NCBI RefSeq assembly: GCF_001050135.1
Contig: NZ_CP012040.1
Location: 3,985,001-4,049,000 of the forward strand
DNA: 64,000 bases
Direction of reading: 5' to 3'
DNA from: Cyclobacterium amurskyense
GTDB taxonomy: Bacteria > Bacteroidota > Bacteroidia > Cytophagales > Cyclobacteriaceae
Part shown: piece after piece, positions 1 through 9,426 of the stretch
Position numbering within the stretch: position 1 is the first letter of the stretch
Layout: each line of letters starts with the position of its first letter
The notes under the pieces: generated by a model
Told to the model about the DNA's origin: nothing
Database searches by the model: none
Seen by the model: the letters and a program-made list of their open reading frames with translations, nothing else
Program-made: the position numbers and the translations under genes

Positions 1-82
1 TGACTTGTCCTTGTCCATTTCGGGTTGAAAGTTATAATTAGCTTTTGTAAAAATAATTTTTCTATAAAACCAACATAAAAAA

Positions 83-2257
83 ATGTCAAAAACGATTATT
101 GTTTCAAATAGACTACCAATTAGTTTACAGCATAAAAATGGAAAGTTTGAATTTAAACCCAGTGCAGGAGGTCTTGCTACGGGTTTGGGTTCAATATATA
201 AGGAAGGAGAAAATATATGGATAGGTTGGCCAGGGAACGATGTTGAAGATGAAGGTCAGCGACTTGAAGTAGTAGATGAGTTGAAGAAATTAAAAATGGC
301 CCCAGTCTTTTTGACAAAAAAAGACGTGGAATTGTATTATGAGGGCTTTAGCAATGAAACAATATGGCCGGCTTTTCACTATTTCACTCAGCATATCAAT
401 TATGAAGATGAGTATTGGGATGCTTATTGGCAGGTAAATAAGAAATTCTGTGATGCCATACTTGCCAAGGCAAATGAAGATGACACCATTTGGGTACATG
501 ATTATCAATTATTATTGTTACCAATGATGCTCAGAAAGGCATTGCCGAATGCTACTATTGCCTTTTTTCAACATATTCCTTTTCCTTCTTATGAGATTAT
601 TCGAATGCTTCCATGGAGGAAACAAATGCTTGAGGGCATGGTGGGTGCTGATCTGATAGGCTTTCACACTTATGATGACATGCGTCACTTTTTGAGTGCG
701 GTGGGCAGAATTCTCGGACTATCCAATGAAAGTGGTTTTATCCAAGCTGACAACCGCTTGATAAATGTGGATGCCTTTCCTATGGGCATTGATTACGACA
801 AGTTCGAACAAGCAGCTTTAAGCCCTAAAACCAAAGAGTATGTAAAGAAATTTAAAAAGACCCTTGGCGATCAGAAATTATTGATAACCATCGATCGCTT
901 GGATTATTCAAAAGGTATTCCAAACCGGATCAAAGTGTTTGAAAGACTTCTTGACGAGCATCCAGAGTACCGAGGGAAGGTGTCAATGATAATGGTGGTG
1001 GTACCATCCAGGGACCAAGTGAAGTCCTATCAAGCCTTAAAGGAAGAAATTGATACTTTGGTTGGGCATATCAATAGTAAGTTTTCTACGCTGAATTGGG
1101 TGCCTATTCACTATTTCTATAGGAGTTTCCCATTTAATGAATTGAGTGCTTTTTATAGCATGTCAGACATAGCTTTGGTAACTCCCCTTAGGGATGGTAT
1201 GAACTTGGTATGTAAGGAGTTTGTAGCAAGTAAAACCAACCAAAGAGGTGTGCTGATACTTTCAGAAATGGCAGGGGCCAGCAAGGAACTGGTTGATTCC
1301 ATTTTGGTCAATCCTAATGATCAGGAAGGGGTGACAAGTGCTATTGTGGAGGCGCTATCAATGGATGAAGAGGAGCAGGAGGTGCGAATGATTTCCATGC
1401 AATCCAGTTTGAAAAAGTATGATATTTTCCAATGGGTTAAAGTATTCATGGATAGGTTGAAGTTTGTTAAGGAAAAACAAGCTGATCTTGAATCCAAAGC
1501 TTTGGACAAGAAAATCATCAACCAAATGAAGGTGGCTTTTAAAACGGCCAAAAAGCCTTTATTGCTTTTGGATTATGATGGAACTCTTGTAGGGTTTAAA
1601 GGCAGACCTCAGGATGCATTTCCAGATGAAGAATTGAAAGTATTGGTGGCGGCCCTTGCAGAACAATGCCAGACTGTCATAATAAGTGGTAGAGATAAGG
1701 AAACATTAGGAGAATGGTTTAAAGGACAGAAGGTGGATATGATTGCTGAGCATGGTGTTTGGCTGAAGAGAAAGGATCAAAAAGAAGATTGGATCTTATA
1801 TGCGGAGGTAGATGATAGCTGGAAAGAAGATATCAGAAAAGTAATGGAGTATTATGTACTTCGTACACCTGGAGCCCTGATTGAGGAAAAACACCATTCG
1901 CTTGTTTGGCATTACAGGAAAGTTGAGAGTGGCTTAGGAGACCTTAGGATGAGAGAGTTGTTCAGCCACCTTAAATACATGGCCAGAGGCCACAATCTTC
2001 AAGTACTAGAAGGCAATAAAGTGCTGGAAATTAAACGTCCTGATATTAATAAAGGTAGAGCAGCTACTGCAATGATGAAGGGAGAAGACTATGATTTTAT
2101 CATGGCACTTGGAGACGATTGGACAGATGAGGATACCTTTAAGGCCATGCCTAAAAATGCGTACACCATTAGAGTTGGGTATACCTATACACAGGCCAAT
2201 TATAACATCAAAAACCCATTAGAGGTAAGGGAATTGTTAAAGACCTTGGTCGAATAA
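83..2257 (+). CDS. Bifunctional trehalose-6-phosphate synthase/phosphatase
   Basis: A cytoplasmic enzyme that joins glucose from UDP- or ADP-glucose to glucose-6-phosphate and then removes the phosphate to give trehalose, an osmolyte. The first ~470 residues are a GT20 (OtsA) domain, with SNRLPIS at the N-terminus, WPAFHYF, VHDYQLLLLP and a QHIPFP stretch. Residues ~490-724 are a HAD-type phosphatase (OtsB), with the nucleophile motif DYDGTL and the late acidic motif GDDWTDED. At 724 aa it has the usual length of a full OtsA-OtsB fusion, so both activities appear intact. The start is the first ATG of the frame, after an AT-rich leader. It stands alone, convergent with the hydrolase downstream. 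The domain assignment is clear; the sugar-nucleotide preference cannot be read from sequence. Confidence 0.95.
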   Translation: MSKTIIVSNRLPISLQHKNGKFEFKPSAGGLATGLGSIYKEGENIWIGWPGNDVEDEGQRLEVVDELKKLKMAPVFLTKKDVELYYEGFSNETIWPAFHYFTQHINYEDEYWDAYWQVNKKFCDAILAKANEDDTIWVHDYQLLLLPMMLRKALPNATIAFFQHIPFPSYEIIRMLPWRKQMLEGMVGADLIGFHTYDDMRHFLSAVGRILGLSNESGFIQADNRLINVDAFPMGIDYDKFEQAALSPKTKEYVKKFKKTLGDQKLLITIDRLDYSKGIPNRIKVFERLLDEHPEYRGKVSMIMVVVPSRDQVKSYQALKEEIDTLVGHINSKFSTLNWVPIHYFYRSFPFNELSAFYSMSDIALVTPLRDGMNLVCKEFVASKTNQRGVLILSEMAGASKELVDSILVNPNDQEGVTSAIVEALSMDEEEQEVRMISMQSSLKKYDIFQWVKVFMDRLKFVKEKQADLESKALDKKIINQMKVAFKTAKKPLLLLDYDGTLVGFKGRPQDAFPDEELKVLVAALAEQCQTVIISGRDKETLGEWFKGQKVDMIAEHGVWLKRKDQKEDWILYAEVDDSWKEDIRKVMEYYVLRTPGALIEEKHHSLVWHYRKVESGLGDLRMRELFSHLKYMARGHNLQVLEGNKVLEIKRPDINKGRAATAMMKGEDYDFIMALGDDWTDEDTFKAMPKNAYTIRVGYTYTQANYNIKNPLEVRELLKTLVE

Positions 2258-2441
2258 TACCTCCTGTTAACTGATCTATTGACATCCCAATATGGGCGAT
2301 ATTGTTGCAATGATAAAGCTATAATAGGGTTCAAATTGGGGTGTTTTTATATACTATAGGCTTAGCCTCTTATTTCGGGTTTAACCCAAGTTCAATAAGC
2401 TAATAATACTCAAAACCATTTTTTCAGTATGGCAAATTGTC

Positions 2442-3860
2442 TTATTCAGGTTTTATGCTTTTAATCCAGTTGCTCATATCTTCCAGTACTTTCGGGTTAA
2501 ATGTTTCAGTATTGGTCCCATATTCGGAAATTGCTCCGGTTTCTGCTGTTTGGAACAGATGATTTAGCCCATCGTATACATTTACATTGATATTTGGAAG
2601 GCCCATTTTTATAAGGGCCTCCTTATTTGAGATGGCATTCACCTGTTTGTCTTTACTGCCAAATGCTACCCATGAGGGTATGCTTACCTGATGGATAAAA
2701 TCTTTTGGTTCAGTTTTTATAAAATTATAAAACCAGGGAGCTGTTAATTGGGCATACTGCTCTAGTCGCTGATCAATTTGGACCGCTTTTTCCAAACTAT
2801 CCAAGTGAACCAATCGCTCGTCTTCAGCGATGAATCTTCTTAACTTTTCTTTAGCCTCTACAGGACTTTGGCTTTCTTTTACCAATTGGTACAACTTGAA
2901 ATTATAGCTTTGCTGCTCCTTGGCCAGGTTTTCTTCAGCACCTGAAGCCATTATTATATCGTAAGTCTGTTCACTCATTAGGCTATCAATAGAGATAACT
3001 GGAGGAGCTAGGGCAGTAATAAAAGCAATGTTTCCTGTGTTATTCGCAGCCATCATCCAGGAAATTAGACCTCCTTCGCTATGGCCTATAACTCCTATTT
3101 TATTTTTGTCTATAAAAGAGAAGCTTTTTAATTTTTCCACTGCCGACCAAGCATCTTTTACAAAGTCATGTGTTGTAGCACCTTCCATGGTTCCTTCTGA
3201 CTCACCTACTCCGCGGTCATCGTATCGCAAGACAACTATTCCTTGTCGGGTAAGGTGATCAGCAATTACCCAGAAAGGTACATGTCCGAAAATTTCACTA
3301 TTTCTGTCTTGGGGACCAGAACCGCTAATAAGTACTACAGAAGCAAAAGGTCCTTCACCCTGAGGTTTAGTCACTGTCCCCTTAAGCAATAGATCATCTT
3401 CCTTTTGGACAAAGGAAGTGTTGATAATTTCATAGGGAAAGGGGCCTTGTGGAGTTTGTGGATGCTTTATTTGGTTGTCGGCTTTCTTCTTAGATGGGGA
3501 CAAGGTTAGAGACAGGGAAAGACCCGATTGTTTAAATTGCCCTCTAATGCTGTTGTCAACAAGGGTGCCTTCGAAGGTTGCGCTCAAAGTGGTAATCTGT
3601 ATGGAGAGAAGTGTCCCGTCAAACAATACACTTGTCAAAGGGATACCATAAGCATTCTGCTGAGGGCTGTCCAAGGTTCCTTTCCAAACTTCGGATTCAG
3701 GTTCAAAATTAAAAATTAAAGGGAGTTGTTGTAGGCCCAAGTCCAACTTTCCTTCCCAAGAACCAGAGATAGTCTGTGCATGGCTTATGGATAGAGTCAA
3801 AAAAAATAGACCAGAAATTAAATAAAATAAAGATGACTTTAAACTCAAGGAAGATTCCAT
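2442..3860 (-). CDS. Exported alpha/beta hydrolase (serine hydrolase, S33-like)
   Basis: A 472-aa protein with an N-terminal signal peptide (hydrophobic stretch then SHAQ), so it is probably periplasmic. Residues ~25-125 form a beta-rich N-terminal domain. The rest is an alpha/beta hydrolase with the nucleophile elbow GHSEGG, an oxyanion strand around LISGSGPQDRN, and a late Asp and His (FGSKDKQVN, YDGLNHLF) that complete a plausible Ser-Asp-His triad. This architecture is common in Bacteroidota, where such proteins are annotated as alpha/beta hydrolases or acyl esterases. The substrate is unknown. It lies divergent from the PUL and next to the NUDIX regulator on the same strand, 60 bp away; co-transcription is possible but not shown. 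Confidence 0.85.
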   Translation of the reverse strand: MESSLSLKSSLFYLISGLFFLTLSISHAQTISGSWEGKLDLGLQQLPLIFNFEPESEVWKGTLDSPQQNAYGIPLTSVLFDGTLLSIQITTLSATFEGTLVDNSIRGQFKQSGLSLSLTLSPSKKKADNQIKHPQTPQGPFPYEIINTSFVQKEDDLLLKGTVTKPQGEGPFASVVLISGSGPQDRNSEIFGHVPFWVIADHLTRQGIVVLRYDDRGVGESEGTMEGATTHDFVKDAWSAVEKLKSFSFIDKNKIGVIGHSEGGLISWMMAANNTGNIAFITALAPPVISIDSLMSEQTYDIIMASGAEENLAKEQQSYNFKLYQLVKESQSPVEAKEKLRRFIAEDERLVHLDSLEKAVQIDQRLEQYAQLTAPWFYNFIKTEPKDFIHQVSIPSWVAFGSKDKQVNAISNKEALIKMGLPNINVNVYDGLNHLFQTAETGAISEYGTNTETFNPKVLEDMSNWIKSIKPE

Positions 3861-3920
3861 ATATACGTAGAGGTTAGCAAGTATAAATATATGGAAAAAA
3901 GGCAGTTTAAGTAATGATTA

Positions 3921-4634
3921 CTATTCTATAAGAGAAGGTATTTCGCTTTTAGGGATTAAGTTTAGCGTTCTTTGAAAGTTCTCCTTATAATTAGAAGCAT
4001 TCAGTGTGTAATAAAATGCACCCTTCTTTGAAGCGGTTTTGTCCTTTTCTTCTATCTTTTGAATGATCTTGCTTGAAAGTAGCTTTCTTGTAAAGTTTCG
4101 TTTGTCAATTTTAGTAGCAAACAATTTTTCGTACAAGGTCTGAAGTTTTGGTAAAGTGAATTTTTCTGGCAATAATTCAAAAAGGATTGGGTGAAATGCG
4201 GCCTTACTTCTTAACCTGCTAAAAGCCATTTCCACCATTTCCTGGTGGTCAAATATCAATTTGGGTATTTGATCCATTTGGAACCAACGTGCTTGAAATT
4301 CATCATTGGTTTGTTTTTGGTATTTTTTAATATCAATTAAGGCCATATAAACTACCCCTACCACTCGTTCAACAGGATCTCTTTTTGGATTACTAAAGGC
4401 ATGCATTTGTTCCATAAATACATTTTCAAGACCGGTGAGTTCTTTGAGTATTCGATTGGCAGACTCATCTAGGGATTCGTTAGGTTTAAGAAACCCTCCC
4501 ATAAGACTCCATTTTTCTTTCTCAGGAGAAAATCCCCGATTGACCATTAATAGTTTATAATCGACACCATCAAACCCAAAGATTATACAATCAACAGCTA
4601 CCAGAACTCTAGTTTGACTTGAATATTTAAACAT
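3921..4634 (-). CDS. NrtR/AraR-like NUDIX-domain transcriptional regulator
   Basis: A 237-aa protein with a NUDIX domain at residues ~8-140 and a winged-helix-like C-terminal part (FTRKLLSSKIIQK near residues 175-195). The NUDIX box starts normally (GGFLKPNESLDES), but the catalytic core reads RILKEL instead of REUxEE, so hydrolase activity is probably lost. This is typical of the NrtR family, in which Bacteroidota members (AraR/XylR type) sense sugars or nucleotide-sugars and repress catabolic genes. It is transcribed away from the PUL across a 1.5-kb intergenic region, so control of the adjacent sugar genes is possible but is inference. The ligand is not evident. Confidence 0.85.
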   Translation of the reverse strand: MFKYSSQTRVLVAVDCIIFGFDGVDYKLLMVNRGFSPEKEKWSLMGGFLKPNESLDESANRILKELTGLENVFMEQMHAFSNPKRDPVERVVGVVYMALIDIKKYQKQTNDEFQARWFQMDQIPKLIFDHQEMVEMAFSRLRSKAAFHPILFELLPEKFTLPKLQTLYEKLFATKIDKRNFTRKLLSSKIIQKIEEKDKTASKKGAFYYTLNASNYKENFQRTLNLIPKSEIPSLIE

Positions 4635-6136
4635 TTTTGATTCTTTAATATTGTGTTATTAACACTAATTTATTTGAAAGTTGAATTTAACTCTTTTATT
4701 GCATGAGTTACGTACCCGATGGCGATTTTGTTTTAAAATATTTTTACGGCTACCTACTTCTCTAATCAATTAGAATTTCAAATTTCGACAATTATTTTTA
4801 AAATGTGCTTGTTTATTTAACCAAAAATTTAAAAAATGACGTAATAAATTTAATAATGGGTTAAATTTTATTCTTAAAATATTTACTAAATCAATTAAAA
4901 TTAAGAAAGTTGCTTGTATTGACCCCTAGGCAGACTTGCGATTTTACTGTAATATTTCCAAATTAATTTTTTTCAAAAAATATTCAATTTGTGGTTTTTT
5001 ACAAGAGGATTTTGTGCCAAAGCTTTATAGAATTTGGTCTACAAGTAAAAATAAAGAATATATGATTTTTTAAAATAGGTTAAAAATACACTTAATTTAA
5101 ACCCAAGGCATGTATCACGATAGCTTATAAGTGTTAAAGCCCTATATGATTAGTCAATACCCACTGTTTTTGAGGTTTTTATCAGGGTCTTGAATTAAAA
5201 TCGAAAACAGCCTTAGTAGTTGATGCTTATTTACCTACTTTTTAAAATTTGCCAAGCTCTTTCTCAAAAACCCAACTATGCCTTCGAAGGAGTGAAGTTT
5301 AGACAAATGAATATTATTTATCGTTTGAAAGAGCTGTTGCCTTGTTGTGTGCCCATAGATAAGATGGTTGGAAGCTAAATGATTTTGGCTGTTCGGTTGC
5401 ATTTTTTTGCATTAATGCCAATACAAAGCAGGGCTTACTTAATTGCTTAAAGAACCTTTCAAGAACTATTTTGAAGCGATTTCAGCACGTAATAGATAAT
5501 CTATTGCCTATTTCGGGTTTAAGCATGAAATAGATTTTTTATTGTAATCATCGGGTTAAAATTATGGGTCTTGATTAAACTTTATCAATGTTCTTTAAAA
5601 ATGTACCTAAAGTTATGTAGTGACCATGGAATATTAATTATAGATGGTAAAAATGTACTTTTCAAACATTTGATCTCGTTTAATAGTTTTATGACTTTAA
5701 AATTAGTTTAACCCGTTAAAACAATGTTTTTGCCATTGATATTAAATTCTGCTTACAGGAAAAAATAAAAGGAGCCCCCCTATGTTTAAACTAAAATATT
5801 AATATATTATTTTTTCTTGATTTTTTACATTTTTACATTATTTACTTTTTTCTTCATAAAAATATATTTAAACTTCGATGTTATAAAATTTTGGAGAACC
5901 CTAAAATAACCTTTCAAACATTCAGTATATATGGTTTTCTTTGAAAATTTTTATTAAAACTTAGATATTTATTCGTAACCGATCTAAAAGCAGATCATTA
6001 TTTCGAAATAAATTGCGTGATATTGCAAAATAACCATAAATACATAAGCCTATGAAAATAATATTTTAATCCATTAAGCAGTGTTTGAATTAGGAATGAA
6101 ATCCTAAGAATTAAATCAATTAACAAATAATCCACT
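4635..6136. other. Long AT-rich intergenic region upstream of susC
   Basis: About 1.5 kb with no credible reading frame on either strand. It is very AT-rich, with many A and T runs. It holds one copy of a 50-bp dispersed repeat (5475-5524) and must contain the promoters of the NUDIX regulator (leftward) and susC (rightward). I could not fix a convincing TAnnTTTG promoter for susC. It is unusually long for a gap between two genes in this window. Confidence 0.6.
5475..5524 (+). repeat. Dispersed 50-bp repeat, copy 1
   Basis: The segment runs from AGCGATTTCAGCACG to TTTCGGGTTTAAGC and recurs with the same length and only a few changes at 55266-55315. The centre is a short palindrome, AATAGA-taa-TCTATT. 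Both copies are in intergenic DNA. The shorter tail TTTCGGGTTTAA also appears near 2374 and 55383. It is probably a REP-like or other small non-coding repeat. Confidence 0.75.
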
Positions 6137-9100
6137 ATGAAAAAAAGTTTACATTTTTACCGAGACATGCAACCGATGTCATGGCTCTCGGCAATCCTTT
6201 TTTGTTTGTTTTCAGGAGGCCTAATGGCTCAATCTGAAGGCTTAAATAAAAATTTGGAAAACATTAACAAAGATCAAACGGTTTTGGCCAGTGCCAAATT
6301 AAAAAATGCCAATGCCGAATTTGATGTTACGATAACTGGTGTTGTGACGGACGAGAATGGAATGCCAATTCCTGGTGTAACCGTATCTGTTCCTGGAACA
6401 TCTATTGGTACAGCAACTGATTTAGATGGAAAGTACACACTTACTGTTGCAGAGAATGCAAGTGTTATATTTTCATTTATAGGTTTTGAAAGCCAAACGG
6501 TAAATGTTGCCAACAGAAGCACAATAAACATTACTTTGAAAGAAGATACCCAATCTCTGGACGAAGTAGTGGTAGTAGGTTATGGTACACAGGAAAAAGT
6601 GAACCTTACTGGTGCAGTAGGTGTGGCCACAAGCGAAAGGCTTCAAAATAGACCAATAGCAAACGTGGGTGAAGGTCTTCAAGGGGTGATACCAAATTTA
6701 AATATCGCTCCTAGGAATGGTGACCCTTCCCAAAGCCCGAGTTTTAATATTAGGGGATATCAATCTATTAATGGTGGCTCGCCACTTATTTTGGTAGATA
6801 ACGTTCCTATGGACATCAATAGAATCAACCCAAATGATATCGAAAGTATTTCTGTACTTAAAGATGCAGCTGCAGCTGCAGTATACGGTGCTAGAGCAGC
6901 TTTTGGTGTGGTATTGGTAACTACAAAAAGTGGTAAAGAAGGAAAAGTACGTGTATCCTTAAACAGTCAGTATTCATTAGGTAAGCCAATATTCAATATG
7001 GATCCTGTTACAGATCCGTATGAATTTGTTCAAGCCAGAAATTTAGCTAACATTCGTACCAATGGTGTACCAAGTTACGATCAAGACATGATCGATGGTA
7101 CCAAACGTTGGTCAGAGAACCCAATTCCGGAAAACGAATGGGGAGTTGCAAATGGTAGCTTGAGGTTTTATGGCTTTAATAATTACACCGAAAAGATAAT
7201 GACTGATTTTGCGCCATCTCAGCAACATGATCTGTCTATCTCTGGTGGATCAGAGAATTCGAAATATTTTGTTTCCATAGGTCATTTAAATAAAGACGGC
7301 TACCTTAATTCAGATCGTAACGAAAATTTTAAGCGTTACAATATCTTAATGAAAGCCGAATTTAAAGTAACAGATTGGTTGACATTGGATGAGAAAATAG
7401 TTGTAAACTCTCAGCAAAGTGACAAGCCTTATTTCTACAACTGGGATGTAAACATTAATACTTTGGCAAGGGTAAACCCTATTATGCCAATAACTTTCCC
7501 AGATTTGCCTTACTATGTTACCGAAGGAGATAGAGATACTTATGCACCTTATATAGGTAAGTATTTTGGAGGAACCAACTTCTTCCCTTATTTGGAAGAT
7601 GGTGGACGTTCTACTTGGACCAACAATGATATTTGGTTAACTCAAGGAGTAACTTTAAACCCGGTTGAAGGATTGACAATTAAGTCGAATTTCTCTTATA
7701 ATTTCTTTCACAGGTCTGAGCAAGATGTTGCAAGTAAAATCGAAATTGTTGACACAAATCTTTTGGCTGCAGGTCTTATCAGTAATGGATTTAGTGGTAA
7801 CGACTTCATCAATGAAGAAAGTCGGTACAACCAATATTATGTTTTCAACGCATTTGCTGATTACAAATTTCAATTACCTGAAGTTCATAGCTTAACTGCT
7901 ATGGTTGGATTCAACCAGGAATGGGGTCAAAATAAATTTATTAGGGCACAAGCCAATACTTTGCTTACTCCATTGATTACGGATTTGAATGCAACAACAG
8001 GCTTGCAACAAACCTTTGGTAGCAGTAGTCATGTCTCTTTAAGAGGCGCATTCTACAGAGTGAATTATATCTTTGATGAGCGTTTTCTATTGGAAGCCAA
8101 TGGTCGATATGATGGCACTTCTAGATTCCCTTCTGATAGTAGGTTTGGTTTCTTCCCATCTTTCTCAGCTGGGTATAGAATTTCCAATGAAAATTGGATG
8201 GCCAGTACTAAAAGCTGGATGGATGAATTGAAAATAAGAGGTTCTTACGGTACTTTAGGTAACCAATTATTGGGTAGCAATTATTACCCATATATACCAA
8301 CATTGGGTACAGGTCAATCAGGGTTTATGCTTAGCGCTGGACAGCGTACCCCATATGTATCTGCTGCGGGACTAGTAAGTCCAACCTTGACATGGGAAAC
8401 GGTTGTTTCTCAAAATATAGGAGTTGATTTCACGCTATTTGGAGGTAAAATCGATGCTTCCTTTGATGTGTACTCTAGAGAAACCAAAGACATGTTGATG
8501 CGTAGAGATTATCCTTCTATTTTAGGTACAGGTGCACCACAGTCTAATGCAGCTGATTTGAAAACCACTGGTTGGGAGTTGGCAGTAACATGGAAAGATA
8601 GAGTTAAAGATGAGCTCTTTTATGATGTTACATTGGCCCTTTCCGATTGGACTGCTGAAATCACTAAATTTGAAAACCCTGAAGGGGTAATCAATCAGTA
8701 CTATGTAGGTCAGAAACTAGGGGAAATCTGGGGTTACGAGACCGTAGGTATATTTCAATCACAAGAGGAAGTAGACAATGCTCCTGATCAATCAAGATTA
8801 GGTGCCAATTGGAGAGCTGGTGATATTCAGTATGCAGATTTAAATGGAGATGGAATAATTTCTACTGGTAATGGTACTTTAAGTGATCCTGGAGATAGGA
8901 AAATCATAGGAAACGATACACCTAGATTGTCTTTTGGATTGAATAATAATTTACAATGGAAGAATTTCACTTTGAATCTTTTCTTCCAAGGTATTTGGAA
9001 AAGAGACCACTGGCCTACTTCTGGAAACTGGACCTGGTTTTTCCCTTTCAATGCCGGACATGTGGAGAAATATTTCATCACCGATTCTTGGTCTGAGGAT

Positions 9101-9406
9101 AACAGAGATGCCTATTTTGCAGCGCCTCATATTTCTACCAATGACAAGAAAAACATCCAAACACAAAGCAGGTTCTTGCAAAATGCCGGTTACATCCGTT
9201 TGAAGAATGCCAATTTAGGTTACAATCTTCCTCAAAACTGGATGGAGACCATTGGTTTCCAAAATGCCAATATCTATTTTTCAGGCATGAATCTTTGGGA
9301 ATATTCTCCGATTCGCAAGCCTTTGGATCCTGAAACCATTTATGCAGGAGCTATCGAGTATCCTATGCAAAGGGTATATACTTTAGGTGCAAGGATTACC
9401 TTTTAA
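6137..9406 (+). CDS. SusC-type TonB-dependent outer-membrane transporter
   Basis: A 1089-aa outer-membrane beta-barrel that, with its SusD partner, imports oligosaccharides using TonB energy. A signal peptide (residues 1-32, ending GGLMAQ) is followed by a carboxypeptidase-like regulatory domain at ~65-140 (ITGVVTDENGMPIPGV). A TonB-box-like stretch (LDEVVVVGYGTQ) comes next, then the plug domain at ~150-270 (LVDNVPM, ISVLKDAAAAAVYGARA). The barrel ends in an aromatic terminal strand (TLGARITF). Length and domain order are standard for SusC/RagA proteins. It is the first gene of the PUL, with susD 20 bp downstream. Substrate specificity is not readable, but the lyases that follow point to a uronic-acid polymer. 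Confidence 0.95.
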   Translation: MKKSLHFYRDMQPMSWLSAILFCLFSGGLMAQSEGLNKNLENINKDQTVLASAKLKNANAEFDVTITGVVTDENGMPIPGVTVSVPGTSIGTATDLDGKYTLTVAENASVIFSFIGFESQTVNVANRSTINITLKEDTQSLDEVVVVGYGTQEKVNLTGAVGVATSERLQNRPIANVGEGLQGVIPNLNIAPRNGDPSQSPSFNIRGYQSINGGSPLILVDNVPMDINRINPNDIESISVLKDAAAAAVYGARAAFGVVLVTTKSGKEGKVRVSLNSQYSLGKPIFNMDPVTDPYEFVQARNLANIRTNGVPSYDQDMIDGTKRWSENPIPENEWGVANGSLRFYGFNNYTEKIMTDFAPSQQHDLSISGGSENSKYFVSIGHLNKDGYLNSDRNENFKRYNILMKAEFKVTDWLTLDEKIVVNSQQSDKPYFYNWDVNINTLARVNPIMPITFPDLPYYVTEGDRDTYAPYIGKYFGGTNFFPYLEDGGRSTWTNNDIWLTQGVTLNPVEGLTIKSNFSYNFFHRSEQDVASKIEIVDTNLLAAGLISNGFSGNDFINEESRYNQYYVFNAFADYKFQLPEVHSLTAMVGFNQEWGQNKFIRAQANTLLTPLITDLNATTGLQQTFGSSSHVSLRGAFYRVNYIFDERFLLEANGRYDGTSRFPSDSRFGFFPSFSAGYRISNENWMASTKSWMDELKIRGSYGTLGNQLLGSNYYPYIPTLGTGQSGFMLSAGQRTPYVSAAGLVSPTLTWETVVSQNIGVDFTLFGGKIDASFDVYSRETKDMLMRRDYPSILGTGAPQSNAADLKTTGWELAVTWKDRVKDELFYDVTLALSDWTAEITKFENPEGVINQYYVGQKLGEIWGYETVGIFQSQEEVDNAPDQSRLGANWRAGDIQYADLNGDGIISTGNGTLSDPGDRKIIGNDTPRLSFGLNNNLQWKNFTLNLFFQGIWKRDHWPTSGNWTWFFPFNAGHVEKYFITDSWSEDNRDAYFAAPHISTNDKKNIQTQSRFLQNAGYIRLKNANLGYNLPQNWMETIGFQNANIYFSGMNLWEYSPIRKPLDPETIYAGAIEYPMQRVYTLGARITF

Positions 9407-9426
9407 TTATTTAAATCGAAAAAAGT

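Noticed and set aside
1..82. End of an upstream gene at the left window edge
   Set aside because: No open frame reaches the edge with a recognisable sequence, and it looks like the AT-rich leader of the trehalose gene.
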